A stretch of 64,000 bases of DNA from an uncultured Paracoccus sp. (lineage in GTDB: Bacteria > Pseudomonadota > Alphaproteobacteria > Rhodobacterales > Rhodobacteraceae), in assembly GCA_934533075.1 (NCBI GenBank), contig CAKTBJ010000007.1:1-64000 (forward strand). Reading direction: 5' to 3'. Under the pieces are notes generated by a model that made no database searches, was not told the origin of the DNA, and saw nothing but the letters and a program-made list of their open reading frames with translations. Positions 18,078 through 26,696 of this stretch are shown here, one piece after another. A program made the translations under genes and the position numbers. Position 1 is the stretch's first letter. Each line of letters starts with the position of its first letter.

Positions 18078-18807
18078 GGGGCGGCTTGCCGGTCTGACGG
18101 CGGTGGTAACGGGCGCGGGTTCGGGCCTTGGCCGGGCGAGTGCCGAGGCTTTCGCGCGTGAAGGTGCGCGGCTGGTGCTGATCGACTGCGACGCGGGGGC
18201 CTTGGCGGCGGTGGCGGCGGAACTGGACGCCATCGCCCATCACGCGCTGGACGTGACCGACGCGGCGGCGGTGGCAGCCTGTTTCGACGCCCTGCCCGGC
18301 TGCGACATTCTGGTGAACTCCGCCGGGATCGAGGGGCCGCATGGGGGGCTGGAGACCTGCGATCCCGCCGATCTGCAAAAGGTCATGGCGGTGAATTTCT
18401 TCGGCAGCGTCAACTGCGCGCAGGCCGCCGCCCGACGGATGGGGCGCGGCGCGGCGATCGTCAACATCGCCTCGACCGCCGGGCTGATCGGCTCGGCGCG
18501 GCTGGGGGCCTATGCGGCCTCGAAGGCGGCGGTGGTGTCCATGACCCGCTCTCTGGCGCGGTCGCTGGCGCCACGGGGCATCCGCGTCAACGCGGTCTGC
18601 CCCGGCTCCATCTCCGGCCCGATGTTCGAGCGCACGCTGGACCCCGAACAGGCCGAATCCGACCGCGCCGCCATGATCGCCATTCACCCGTTGGGCCGTC
18701 TGGGCGAGCCGGTGGAGGTCGCGGATGCCGTGGTCTTCCTCGCCTCGCCGCAGGCCTCCTATTGCACCGGCGTCCTGCTGCCGGTGGACGGGGGGCGGCT
18801 GGCATGA
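18070..18807 (+). CDS. SDR-family NAD(P)-dependent oxidoreductase
   Basis: A 245-residue classical short-chain dehydrogenase. Cofactor motif VVTGAGSGLG near residues 12-21, NSAG near 83, catalytic Ser in NIASTAG and YAASK (Tyr-x3-Lys) near 150. An acidic residue after the second strand (LIDCD) suggests NAD rather than NADP. It overlaps the deacetylase by 8 bases and the next SDR by 4, so three enzymes are coupled. Substrate probably an alcohol or ketone formed from the imported compound (inference). Confidence 0.88.
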   Translation: MAEGRLAGLTAVVTGAGSGLGRASAEAFAREGARLVLIDCDAGALAAVAAELDAIAHHALDVTDAAAVAACFDALPGCDILVNSAGIEGPHGGLETCDPADLQKVMAVNFFGSVNCAQAAARRMGRGAAIVNIASTAGLIGSARLGAYAASKAAVVSMTRSLARSLAPRGIRVNAVCPGSISGPMFERTLDPEQAESDRAAMIAIHPLGRLGEPVEVADAVVFLASPQASYCTGVLLPVDGGRLA

Positions 18808-19529
18808 GCGTCATCGTCACCGGCGCCGCCGCCGGCATCGGCGCGGCAATCGCGGAAAAGTTCCTGTCGCTGGGCGCGGATGTCGTCGCCGTGGACCGGG
18901 CGGACATGCCCGACGCCCACCCCAACCGCCTGAACCTCACCGCCGACCTTGCCGACCCCGAGGCCCCGGCGCGGATCACCGAGGCCGCGCTGGCCCGCTT
19001 TGGCCGCGTGGACGTGCTGGTGAACAATGCCGGCATCGGCGGTTCGCGGGCGGTGCATGAAAGCGACGATGCCGGCTGGGCGCGGATTCTGGACGTGAAC
19101 CTGTCGGCAGCCTTCCGCATGTCGCGGGCGGTGCTGCCGGGGATGCTGGCGCAGGGCGCGGGCGCCATCGTGCATGTGGCCTCGATGTTCGGGCTGGTCG
19201 GCTGGCGCAACAATGCGGCCTATGCGGCGTCAAAGGCCGGGCTGGTCGGGTTGACGCGGCAGATGACGGCGGACTACACCCCGCGCGGCATCCGGGTGAA
19301 CGCGGTGGCGCCGGGCCTGATCCGCACCGCGATGACGGAAAAGCTGCTGGAAGATCAAACCTATCGCGAGCTGATCCTGTGCGGCACCCCGCAGGCCCGT
19401 CCGGGAGAGAGCGTCGAGGTCGCCAATGTGGTGGCCTTCCTCGCCTCATCCGAGGCCAGCTTCGTCGCCGGGCAGGTGATCGCCGTGGATGGCGGCTGGA
19501 CGGCGGCGCGGGTGCGCTGCGACATCTGA
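18804..19529 (+). CDS. SDR-family NAD(P)-dependent oxidoreductase
   Basis: A 241-residue classical SDR. The cofactor loop is VTGAAAGIG right at the N-terminus, NNAGIGG near 80, and YAASKAG supplies the catalytic Tyr-Lys. AVDRAD after the second strand again suggests NAD. The start at 18804 overlaps the previous stop (ATGA). It is related to but clearly different from the SDR before it, so the two may act in sequence or form a heteromer rather than being a fresh duplication. Confidence 0.88.
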   Translation: MSVIVTGAAAGIGAAIAEKFLSLGADVVAVDRADMPDAHPNRLNLTADLADPEAPARITEAALARFGRVDVLVNNAGIGGSRAVHESDDAGWARILDVNLSAAFRMSRAVLPGMLAQGAGAIVHVASMFGLVGWRNNAAYAASKAGLVGLTRQMTADYTPRGIRVNAVAPGLIRTAMTEKLLEDQTYRELILCGTPQARPGESVEVANVVAFLASSEASFVAGQVIAVDGGWTAARVRCDI

Positions 19530-19536
19530 GGGAACC

Positions 19537-20628
19537 ATGACCACGACCCTGTTTTCGCCGCTGACATTGCGCGGCCTGACCCTGCAAAACCGCATCGTGA
19601 TCGCGCCGATGTGCCAATACATGGCCACGGGCGGGTGCGCCAGCGACTGGCACCGCCTGCATTGGGGTCAGTTCGGCCAGTCCGGCGCCGGGCTGATGCT
19701 GATCGAGGCCACCGGCGTCCTGCCCGAGGGCCGCATCACCCCCGCCTGCCTGGGCCTTTGGGATGACGAAACCGAGGCCGCGATGGCCGAGGCCCTCGCC
19801 TTCGCACGGCAATTCACCGCCATGCCCTTCGGGTTGCAGCTTGGCCATGCCGGGCGCAAGGCTTCCACCGGCCTGCCGTGGCGGCCCGGCCATGTCGCGC
19901 CGGATGCGGGCGGCTGGCAGGTGGTCGGGCCGTCGGCGGTTCCCTTCGCCCCGGAATGGCAGGCGCCGCAGGCGCTGGACGAGGCCGGGATCGCCGAGGT
20001 CATCGACGCCTTCGCCGCCGCCGCCGCCCGCGCGGTGCGGCTGGGCATGGCCTGCATCGAGATCCACGCCGCGCATGGCTATCTGCTGTCCAGCTTCCTG
20101 TCGCCGCTGGCCAACCGGCGCGGCGACCGCTGGGGCGGCAGCCTTGAAAACCGCATGCGCCTGCTGCTGGACGTGTTCCGCGCCACCCGCGCCGCCTGCC
20201 CCGAGGACATGCCGGTGGGCGTGCGCCTGAACGGCACCGACTGGGTGGAAGGCGGCATCACCCCTGACGAGACCGTGGCGGTCGCCCGCGCGCTGGCCGA
20301 TCTGGGTTGCGATTTCCTGCATGTCTCCAGCGGCGGCAACGCGCCGGCCCGGATCCCCGTGGGGCCGGGCTATCAGATCCCCTTCGCCGCCCGCGTCCGG
20401 CGCGAGGCCGGGCTGCCGGTGATCGGCGTGGGCATGATCCGCTCTCCCCTCCATGCCGAGGCGCTGATCGCCGGCGGCGAGGTGGATGCGGTCGCCCTTG
20501 GCCGCGTGGCGCTGAACGATCCGCATTGGCCCTGGCACGCGGCCGAGGAGCTGGGCTTCCCGCTGGAGGTTCCCGCCCCCTATCGCATGGGCGCCACCAG
20601 CAAATACCGCCCGACCTTCGGACGCTAG
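19537..20628 (+). CDS. Old yellow enzyme-family NADH:flavin oxidoreductase (YqjM-like)
   Basis: A 363-residue FMN-dependent TIM-barrel oxidoreductase. MAPMCQY-type start (IAPMCQYMATGG, Cys26) marks the YqjM/thermophilic-like class of ene-reductases. Other family blocks: LGHAGRKAS, IEIHAAHGYLLSSFLSPLAN with the substrate-binding His pair, and NRRGDRWGGSLENRMR. It reduces activated C=C bonds or oxidises related compounds using NAD(P)H. It starts 7 bases after the second SDR and is the last gene before a strong terminator, so it ends the catabolic operon. Physiological substrate unknown. Confidence 0.9.
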   Translation: MTTTLFSPLTLRGLTLQNRIVIAPMCQYMATGGCASDWHRLHWGQFGQSGAGLMLIEATGVLPEGRITPACLGLWDDETEAAMAEALAFARQFTAMPFGLQLGHAGRKASTGLPWRPGHVAPDAGGWQVVGPSAVPFAPEWQAPQALDEAGIAEVIDAFAAAAARAVRLGMACIEIHAAHGYLLSSFLSPLANRRGDRWGGSLENRMRLLLDVFRATRAACPEDMPVGVRLNGTDWVEGGITPDETVAVARALADLGCDFLHVSSGGNAPARIPVGPGYQIPFAARVRREAGLPVIGVGMIRSPLHAEALIAGGEVDAVALGRVALNDPHWPWHAAEELGFPLEVPAPYRMGATSKYRPTFGR

Positions 20629-20953
20629 GTTTGCAAGACGGCGGAGGGCAGGAATACCCTGCGGATCGCCGCAGGCGCACGGCATCCGTGGCCGGCTCGC
20701 CGATACGGCCCGGCCCACCATCCGCACCCGATCACAATGACCGGCACCAACAAGAAAGCCCCGCCTGTGCGGGGCTTTTTCTGTCCATCCGGGGCGAAAA
20801 CCTGCCGCGCATCGCCCGCCCTGCGCCACTGCGTCACCGATCCGCGAGACTCCCTTCCCAACGCAAGGGCAATGCCCTCGCCCGGCACGCCGGCGGCCCG
20901 GAAGGGACGCGATTTCACCCGGCGGCTCGATGCCGGCGGGGGAGATGACCCCC
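20629..20953. other. Gene-free gap between convergent operons
   Basis: 325 bases between the stop of the flavin oxidoreductase (+) and the stop of aroA (-). It contains the intrinsic terminator at 20755-20780 and a small GGGGG/CCCCC hairpin (20938-20953) touching the aroA stop. I see no tRNA, other RNA gene or coding frame with a recognisable product. Confidence 0.7.
20755..20780 (+). terminator. Intrinsic terminator of the catabolic operon
   Basis: A perfect 10-bp stem, AAAGCCCCGC with GCGGGGCTTT, around a CTGT loop, ending in TTTTT. It lies 127 bases after the last gene of the + strand operon. The A-rich left side makes weak function on the other strand possible, for aroA. Confidence 0.9.
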
Positions 20954-22285
20954 TCAGTCGATCAGCGCGCCCAGCCCCCGCATCAGCGGCACGAAATCGG
21001 GGAAGCTGGTGGCGATGGGGCTGCGGTCGTCGATGGTGACCGGCGCCTCCGCCCCCAGCCCCGCCACGAGGAAGCTCATGGCGATGCGGTGGTCCAGCCG
21101 CGCCGCCACCGTGCCGCCGCCCGGCAGCCGGCCGGTGCCGAACACGGTCAGGCTGTCCGGCCCCTCCTCGATGCGCACGCCATTGGCTTCCAGCCCCCGC
21201 GCCATCGCGTCGATGCGGTCGGATTCCTTGACCCGCAATTCGCCGATGCCCAGCATCTCGACCGGCCCGTCGGCATAGGCCGCCAAAGCCGCCAGCATCG
21301 GAAACTCGTCGATCATCGAGGAGGCCATCGCCGCCGGCACCGTCACCCCGCGCAAAGGCCCGTGGCGCACGGTCAGGTCGGCCACCGGCTCGCCGCCTTC
21401 CTCGCGCGCGTTCGACCAGTCCAGCGGCGCGCCCATCATCTCCAGCACCCGGAAGAACCCGTCGCGGGTCGGGTTGCGCGAGATGCCGGGCAAATGCAGC
21501 ACCGACCCCGGCACCACCAGGGCCGCCGCCACCGGGAACGCCGCCGAGGACGGATCGCGCGGCACCGACACGTCGCAGGGCCGCAGTTCCGGCCGCCCGG
21601 TCAGGGTGATGACGCGCCCTTCCGGCCCGTCCTCGATGCGCAGATCGGCGCCGAAGCCGCGCAGCATGCGTTCGGTATGGTCGCGCACCGGCTCCGGCTC
21701 GACCACCACGGTCTCGCCCGGCGCGTTCAGCCCGGCCAGCAGCACCGCCGACTTGACCTGTGCCGAGGGCACCGGCAGCAGATAGCGCACCGGCAGCGGC
21801 TCGGCGGCGCCGGTCAGGGTGATCGGCAGCCGCCCGCCCTCGCGCGCCACCACCTGCGCGCCGAACAGCGACAGCGGCCCGGTCACCCGGCCCATCGGGC
21901 GGCCGCACAGGCTGGCATCGCCGGTAAAGGTGGCGGTGATCGGCGTCGTCGCCATCGCGCCCATGATCAGCCGCACCCCGGTGCCGGAATTGCCGCAATC
22001 GATCACCCCGGCAGGCTCGGCAAACCCGCCGACGCCGACGCCATCGACCACCCATTCGCCCTCGCCCAGCCGCTCCACCTGCGCGCCGAAGGCACGCATG
22101 GCGGCGGCCGTGTCCAGCACGTCCTGCCCCTCCAGCAGCCCGGTGATATGGCTGCGCCCCACGGTCAGCGCCGACAGGATCAGCGCCCGGTGGCTGATCG
22201 ACTTGTCGCCCGGCAGGCGCACGGTGCCGGACAGCGCGGGGCTTTTCGCGGCGCGGATCGGCACGGGCTGGTCAGGACGCGTCAT
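20954..22285 (-). CDS. aroA: 3-phosphoshikimate 1-carboxyvinyltransferase (EPSP synthase)
   Basis: A 443-residue EPSP synthase, joining shikimate-3-phosphate and phosphoenolpyruvate in the chorismate pathway; cytoplasmic. [11 protein letters not shown] (Lys28), GNSGTGVRL (98-106), [26 protein letters not shown] and DHRIAMSF are family blocks. The overall sequence is closer to class II (CP4-like) than to the E. coli enzyme, but position 101 is Gly where CP4 has the Ala that excludes glyphosate, so sensitivity is expected. The start MTRPDQP is chosen over a long open extension with no similarity. It is followed downstream by trmB-independent DNA and a convergent operon. Confidence 0.95.
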   Translation of the reverse strand: MTRPDQPVPIRAAKSPALSGTVRLPGDKSISHRALILSALTVGRSHITGLLEGQDVLDTAAAMRAFGAQVERLGEGEWVVDGVGVGGFAEPAGVIDCGNSGTGVRLIMGAMATTPITATFTGDASLCGRPMGRVTGPLSLFGAQVVAREGGRLPITLTGAAEPLPVRYLLPVPSAQVKSAVLLAGLNAPGETVVVEPEPVRDHTERMLRGFGADLRIEDGPEGRVITLTGRPELRPCDVSVPRDPSSAAFPVAAALVVPGSVLHLPGISRNPTRDGFFRVLEMMGAPLDWSNAREEGGEPVADLTVRHGPLRGVTVPAAMASSMIDEFPMLAALAAYADGPVEMLGIGELRVKESDRIDAMARGLEANGVRIEEGPDSLTVFGTGRLPGGGTVAARLDHRIAMSFLVAGLGAEAPVTIDDRSPIATSFPDFVPLMRGLGALID

Positions 22286-22301
22286 GGCAAACCTCCTCGC
22301 C

Positions 22302-22994
22302 TCAGCGGCGGAATGTGACGTAATGCGGCACGCGCCCCTCGCGCAGCGCCTTCTGCTCGTAGCGGGTCGAAGGCCAGTCCGCCCAAGGCGCGGCCCCCTG
22401 ATCCACCAGCGTGAAGCCGGCGGCGGGCACCTCCTCCAGCGTCTGGCGGACGTAATCGGGGATGTCGGTGGCCACCCGGAACTCGGCGCCGGGGCGCAAG
22501 GCGCGGTAAAGCGGCGCCAGATGCTCCGGCGTGACGAAGCGGCGGCGGTGGTGGCGGGCCTTGGGCCAGGGGTCGGGATAGTTGAGAAAGGCGCGCGAGA
22601 CCGACGCCTCCGGCAGCACATCCATCACGTCGCGCATGTCGCCGGGATGGATGGCAAGGTTGGTCACGCCGGCGGCGCGGATCTTGCCCAGCAGCATGGC
22701 GACGCCGTTGATGAACGGCTCGGCCCCGATCAGGGCGATATCGGGATAGCGCGCGGCCATCGCCACCATATGCTCGCCGCCGCCGAAACCGATTTCCAGC
22801 CAGATTTCGCGCGCCTGCGGGAAGATCGCGGCGAGGTCCAGCGGCGCCCGCGCCGGATTCTCCGCCCAATCCACACCGGGCAAGCGCAGGGCGGCAAGGT
22901 CGCCGTCCAGATAGCCGCGCTGGCTGGGGCGCAGGGTCTTGCCGTGGCGGCGGCCATAGAAGTTGCGGGGCGGGCGGGTCGGCATGTCACTCAT
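22302..22994 (-). CDS. trmB: tRNA (guanine-N7-)-methyltransferase
   Basis: A 230-residue SAM-dependent methyltransferase that makes m7G46 in the tRNA variable loop. IGFGGGEH is the SAM-binding loop and [15 protein letters not shown] the family signature for tRNA binding and catalysis; STRYEQKAL near the C-terminus is also diagnostic. The start at [19 protein letters not shown] gives the usual basic N-terminus; the frame stays open upstream through an intergenic repeat that is not coding. Sixteen bases separate it from aroA downstream, so they are probably co-transcribed. Confidence 0.95.
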   Translation of the reverse strand: MSDMPTRPPRNFYGRRHGKTLRPSQRGYLDGDLAALRLPGVDWAENPARAPLDLAAIFPQAREIWLEIGFGGGEHMVAMAARYPDIALIGAEPFINGVAMLLGKIRAAGVTNLAIHPGDMRDVMDVLPEASVSRAFLNYPDPWPKARHHRRRFVTPEHLAPLYRALRPGAEFRVATDIPDYVRQTLEEVPAAGFTLVDQGAAPWADWPSTRYEQKALREGRVPHYVTFRR

Positions 22995-23052
22995 GCCGCC
23001 GCCATGCCGCGCGCGGCGCCGCAGGTCAAGAGAGGCAGCGGCGGATGAGGGC

Positions 23053-23102
23053 GACTTATCCACGCCCGGAGACCCCCAGGAGTCGGAGGGGGTGGGTAAG
23101 TC
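23053..23102. repeat. 50-bp imperfect palindromic repeat, copy 1
   Basis: Arms GACTTATCCAC and GTGGGTAAGTC pair except at one position, enclosing CCCCC...GGGGG inner arms. The same 50-bp element, differing at only a few bases, recurs at 51469-51518 in an unrelated operon, and a diverged copy at 51261-51308. This is a dispersed intergenic palindrome family of the REP/RIP kind. Confidence 0.85.
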
Positions 23103-23149
23103 GGGGCGCCGCCGTTGCGCGCGATGCGGCGTGGCCAAGCGGGCGTTCC

Positions 23150-23275
23150 CCCGGCCCACCGGCCCTTCGGGCCGCCCTGCGGGTAGCCAGTGGGCCGGGA
23201 CCGGACCGAAACCCCCGAAACCCCGCAAGCGGGGACCCCTCGGGGGGCCCTCGGTCCTACGCCTTCGGGCGTGGG
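23150..23275. repeat. Cluster of GC-rich hairpins
   Basis: CCCGGCCCAC (23150-23159) pairs perfectly with GTGGGCCGGG (23190-23199) and encloses CGGCCC-TTCG-type hairpin DNA. Further hairpins follow: CCCCGC/GCGGGG with an AA loop (near 23225) and TACGCC-TTCG-GGCGTG (near 23262). Such a series could be a structured RNA, a transcription barrier, or an accumulation of mobile palindromes. Confidence 0.55.
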
Positions 23276-23390
23276 TGCAGGAGGCCGGTTCTTTTGCCGG
23301 GGATGAAGAAAAAGGATTGACGGATCGTCGCGACGCGCAAGCGGGGCTGTGCAAGGCAAGTTCTTCGGCAGGGGATGACGCGAAGCAAGG

Positions 23391-23888
23391 CTATGGCCAG
23401 AGGAAGCCGGCCTGCTGATAGCAGATGCCGCCCAGCCGGATGTCGGGTGCCTCGACCTCGATGCCGCCACGCGCGCGATAGAAGGCACGGTTGGGGTTGA
23501 GGGAAAGGGTCGTGAGATAGAGGCCGGAGGACCGCGCTTCGGCCCTCGCCGCCTCGAAAAGGCGGCTGCCGATACCCCGGCGCTCGAAGCCCGGTTCAAG
23601 ATACAGCGCATGGACCTCACCGCGCGGCGCATGCCGGGGGTCACGGCACGGGCCGGTGGACGCGAAGCCGATCACGCGCTCATCCTCGACGGCAACGCGA
23701 TAATGCACGCCCGCGCGGGCGAAGATGCGTTCGTGGCGCTGTTGCTGCGCCGCGGGCGTCAGCGAGGACAGGAAGGCATCGGGCAGCAGGCCGGCGAAGG
23801 TGTGGCGCCAGGATCGGGCCGTGATGCCGCCGATGACCGACAGATCGCCAGCAGAAGCCGGCCGCAGGGTGATCGTATTTCCGGGCAT
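23391..23888 (-). CDS. GNAT-family N-acetyltransferase
   Basis: A 165-residue acyltransferase. The fold begins with ITLRPASAGDLSVIGGI, and the acetyl-CoA pyrophosphate loop is ERRGIGSRLFEAA near residue 105-115. NRAFYRARGG near the C-terminus is the usual N-x-x-a-x-x-f-Y stretch. Start chosen at MPGNTITL; the frame continues upstream without similarity. No neighbour gives a clue to the acceptor; the gene stands alone between trmB and rnj. Confidence 0.85.
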   Translation of the reverse strand: MPGNTITLRPASAGDLSVIGGITARSWRHTFAGLLPDAFLSSLTPAAQQQRHERIFARAGVHYRVAVEDERVIGFASTGPCRDPRHAPRGEVHALYLEPGFERRGIGSRLFEAARAEARSSGLYLTTLSLNPNRAFYRARGGIEVEAPDIRLGGICYQQAGFLWP

Positions 23889-24237
23889 GCCGTATTCAAC
23901 CGCAAATGCCCGCACGGGACAAGCCTCCTCGCTTGCTCGGGCAGGGGTTCGTCCGTTTGAGCGCGATGCTTCGCGCCGTATCCCTGGCGTGCAGCGGCAT
24001 GCAGGGGGCGGGGTTTCCGGTAATCCACCGGCCTTTCCAGTCCTGCGGTCGGCGCTCCGCTCTCGCAGCCCATCGGCAACCGGATTTCGGGAACGCTTCC
24101 GTCCTGACGGTCGATCGCGCAATGTCGCGTCCCGAACCCAAGCCCGCGCAGGACAAGCCCCCCACGGCAGGCGATGCGGGGGCGGCAAGCCCCCGGCGCC
24201 CGGCCCGCCCTCGACGGGCGGGGCGGGCGCAACCTTA
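23889..24237. other. Gene-free gap upstream of the acetyltransferase gene
   Basis: 349 bases between rnj and the acetyltransferase gene, both on the - strand. Just after the rnj stop the - strand carries CCGCCC-GTCGA-GGGCGG, a small hairpin without T-run that could end nuo-operon transcription inefficiently. Nothing else recognised. Confidence 0.6.
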
Positions 24238-25914
24238 TTACTCGGCAGCCAGGCGCGAGATCACCACCGTGACCTCGGGCTTCTTGCCGATTTCCTCCAT
24301 CGTCACCTGCCGGGTGATGCGGCGCACCGCCTCGTCCAGCTTTTCGTCATTGCCCGCCGTGCGCGGATCGACGCGGTCGAGGAAGTCCGCCAGTTCCTTC
24401 TCGATCTGCTCGGCCAGGGGCGCGCGGGCGCGGCCCTTCTCCGGCAGACCCATCAGTTCCACCCAGGCGTCGGGCAAGGGCTGGTCGTCCTCGTCGATAA
24501 TGATCGACACCATCGCATGCCCGTTCAGCGCCATGCGGATGCGGTCGCGCACCACCCCGTCCATCGCCCCGATCAGCACGGTGCCGTCCAGATAGACCCG
24601 CCCGGTATCGACATGCTCGACCACCTTCGGCGCCTTGCCGGTCAGGTCCACCATCATGCCGTTGGTCACGATGGCCGAAGCGATCCCCTTCGCCGCACCC
24701 AGCCGGGCATGCGCGCGCAGGTGCATGTGCTCGCCATGCATCGGCACCAGCATCTGCGGCTTCAGCAGGTCGTGCACCGCCTCCAGGTCCGGGCGGTTGG
24801 CGTGGCCGGAGACATGATAGAAACCGTCATCGGCGTCGAACACCTCGACGCCCTTCTCCGACAGCATGTTGCGGATGCGGATGATCGGACGCTCGTTGCC
24901 CGGAATGGTGCGGGAGGAGAACAGGAAGCTGTCGCCCTCCTTCAGCTCCAGCCCCAGATAGCGGCCGCGGGCAAGCTGCGCGGTGGCGGCCCGGCGCTCG
25001 CCCTGGCTGCCGGTGACGATCAGCAGCACCTCGCCGCGCGGCAGGGACGCGGCTTCCTCCGGCCCGATCGTGTCGGGGAAATCGCCCAGCACGCCGGTTT
25101 CGCGCGCGGCCTGGGTCATCTTGCGCATGGCGCGGCCCAGCAGGCAGACCTTGCGGCCGGCGGCCACGCCGGCATCGGCCAGCGTCTTCAGCCGCGCCAC
25201 GTTGGAGGCGAAGGTGGTCGCCACCACCATCCGGTCCTGCGCCGCCACGAATTCGCGCAAAGGCTCGGCCAGCATGGCCTCGGACCGGCCGGGATGCAGC
25301 GAGAACACGTTCGTCGAATCGCACATCAGCGCCCGCACGGGGGTCTCGCTGGCGATCTCGTGCCACAGGGCCGCATCGAAGGCCTCGCCCACGACCGGGG
25401 TGCCATCCAGCTTGAAATCGCCCGAATGCACCACCCGGCCCGCCGGCGTGTCGATCACCAGAGCGGCGCTTTCCGGGATCGAGTGGCTGACCGGCACGAA
25501 CTGCACCGAGAACGGCCCGGCCTCGACCCGATCCGGTCGCGCCGAGACGATGCGCAGCGCATCGACCGGCTGCCCGGTCTCTTCCAGCTTCATCTTCGCC
25601 AGCGCGCCGGTAAAGCGGCGGCAATAGACCGGCGCCTTCAGCCGGCCCCACAAAAGCCCCAGCGCCCCCACATGGTCCTCGTGGCCGTGGGTGATGAAGA
25701 TCGCCTCCAGCCGGTCGCGGTTCGCCTCCAGCCAGGCGACATCCGCCATGATCAGGTCGATGCCGGGCGAGCCGTCCATGTCGCCGAAAGTCACGCCCAG
25801 ATCGACCAGAATCAACCTTTCGCGGCCCGCAGGCCCGTAACCATAGACATAGGCGTTCATCCCGATCTCACCCGCGCCGCCCAGCGGCATGTAGATGAGG
25901 CGGTTCTCAGACAT
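24238..25914 (-). CDS. rnj: Ribonuclease J
   Basis: A 558-residue metallo-beta-lactamase/beta-CASP nuclease, RNase J type, acting as 5'-3' exonuclease and endonuclease on mRNA and rRNA precursors. The zinc motif HGHEDHVG is at residues 76-83, with later beta-CASP blocks LVIDTPAGRVVHSGDFKLD, MCDSTN and VTGSQGERRAA, and HVSGHANRPD and PMHGEHMHL near residues 365-395. Length matches the family. Its start overlaps the coaX end by 8 bases; it is the last gene of the nuo-birA-coaX-rnj run. Confidence 0.95.
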   Translation of the reverse strand: MSENRLIYMPLGGAGEIGMNAYVYGYGPAGRERLILVDLGVTFGDMDGSPGIDLIMADVAWLEANRDRLEAIFITHGHEDHVGALGLLWGRLKAPVYCRRFTGALAKMKLEETGQPVDALRIVSARPDRVEAGPFSVQFVPVSHSIPESAALVIDTPAGRVVHSGDFKLDGTPVVGEAFDAALWHEIASETPVRALMCDSTNVFSLHPGRSEAMLAEPLREFVAAQDRMVVATTFASNVARLKTLADAGVAAGRKVCLLGRAMRKMTQAARETGVLGDFPDTIGPEEAASLPRGEVLLIVTGSQGERRAATAQLARGRYLGLELKEGDSFLFSSRTIPGNERPIIRIRNMLSEKGVEVFDADDGFYHVSGHANRPDLEAVHDLLKPQMLVPMHGEHMHLRAHARLGAAKGIASAIVTNGMMVDLTGKAPKVVEHVDTGRVYLDGTVLIGAMDGVVRDRIRMALNGHAMVSIIIDEDDQPLPDAWVELMGLPEKGRARAPLAEQIEKELADFLDRVDPRTAGNDEKLDEAVRRITRQVTMEEIGKKPEVTVVISRLAAE

Positions 25915-26686
25915 TCCCGATCTCCTTGTTGTAATCGTGGATCAGCCGCAGCCCGTGGATGGTCAGATCGCTCTCGATCGCATCGAACAGGTCGAAGCCC
26001 TGATGGAAAAGAGGGGCCAGCCCCCCGGTCGCGACGACTTTCATCGGGCGGTCGCGTTCGGCCCTTATGCGTTTGATGATGCCCTCGATCAGGCCGATAT
26101 AGCCCCAGAACACCCCGGATTGAATGCAGGCAACCGTATTCGTGCCGATGGCGCGCTCGGGCATGGTCACATCGACATGCGGCAGGGCGGCGGCGGCCAT
26201 GTGCAGCGCCTCCAGCGACAGGTTGACGCCGGGCGAGATCACCCCGCCGACATAGGCGCCGTCATGGTCCACCACGTCGAAATTGGTGGCGGTGCCGAAA
26301 TCCACCACCACCACGTCGCCGCCGTGGCGGTCGAACGCCCCCACCGCATTGGCCAGCCGGTCCGAGCCGACGCCGACGCCCGGATCGACGCGCGGGGCCA
26401 CCGGCAGGGCGCAATCCGGCTTGCCCACCACCAGCGGGCGGGTGTCGAAATAGCGGTTGCACAGCACCCGCAGGTTGAACAGCACCCGCGGCGCCGTGGT
26501 CGAGATCACGCATTCGCGAATCCGCATCGGGATGCCCTTCAGCGTCATCAGCGAGGACAGCCAGACGAAATACTCGTCCGCCGTGCGGCGGTGGTCGGTC
26601 GAGATGCGCCACTCGGCCAGCCAGCCGCTGCCGTCCCACAGCGAAAAGACCGAATTGGTGTTGCCGGTGTCGATGCAGAGCAGCAT
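25907..26686 (-). CDS. coaX: Type III pantothenate kinase
   Basis: A 259-residue ASKHA-fold kinase that phosphorylates pantothenate, first step of coenzyme A synthesis. LLCIDTGNTNSVFSLWDG at the N-terminus is the phosphate-binding loop; PGVGVGSDRLANAVGAFDR and VVDFGTATNFDVVD are family signatures with the catalytic Asp. Cytoplasmic, needs a monovalent cation. It lies 10 bases after birA and overlaps rnj by 8 bases. Confidence 0.95.
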   Translation of the reverse strand: MLLCIDTGNTNSVFSLWDGSGWLAEWRISTDHRRTADEYFVWLSSLMTLKGIPMRIRECVISTTAPRVLFNLRVLCNRYFDTRPLVVGKPDCALPVAPRVDPGVGVGSDRLANAVGAFDRHGGDVVVVDFGTATNFDVVDHDGAYVGGVISPGVNLSLEALHMAAAALPHVDVTMPERAIGTNTVACIQSGVFWGYIGLIEGIIKRIRAERDRPMKVVATGGLAPLFHQGFDLFDAIESDLTIHGLRLIHDYNKEIGNV

Positions 26687-26696
26687 GGGCTGGCCC

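Larger units (their letters stand above)
22995..23390. other. Gene-free gap with dense palindromes
   Basis: 396 bases between trmB and the acetyltransferase, both on the - strand. It holds a 50-bp palindromic repeat (23053-23102) that recurs at 51 kb, then a cluster of strong GC hairpins (23150-23275). No convincing coding frame; open frames through it translate the repeat. Confidence 0.7.

Noticed and set aside
20629..20953. tRNA, SRP RNA, RNase P RNA or tmRNA in the gene-free gaps
   Set aside because: I looked for T-arm and core consensus sequences in the large gaps and found none outside 60737-60820.
20954..22285. Glyphosate-insensitive (CP4-type) EPSP synthase
   Set aside because: The deciding position is Gly101 in GNSGTG, not Ala, so natural tolerance is not supported.
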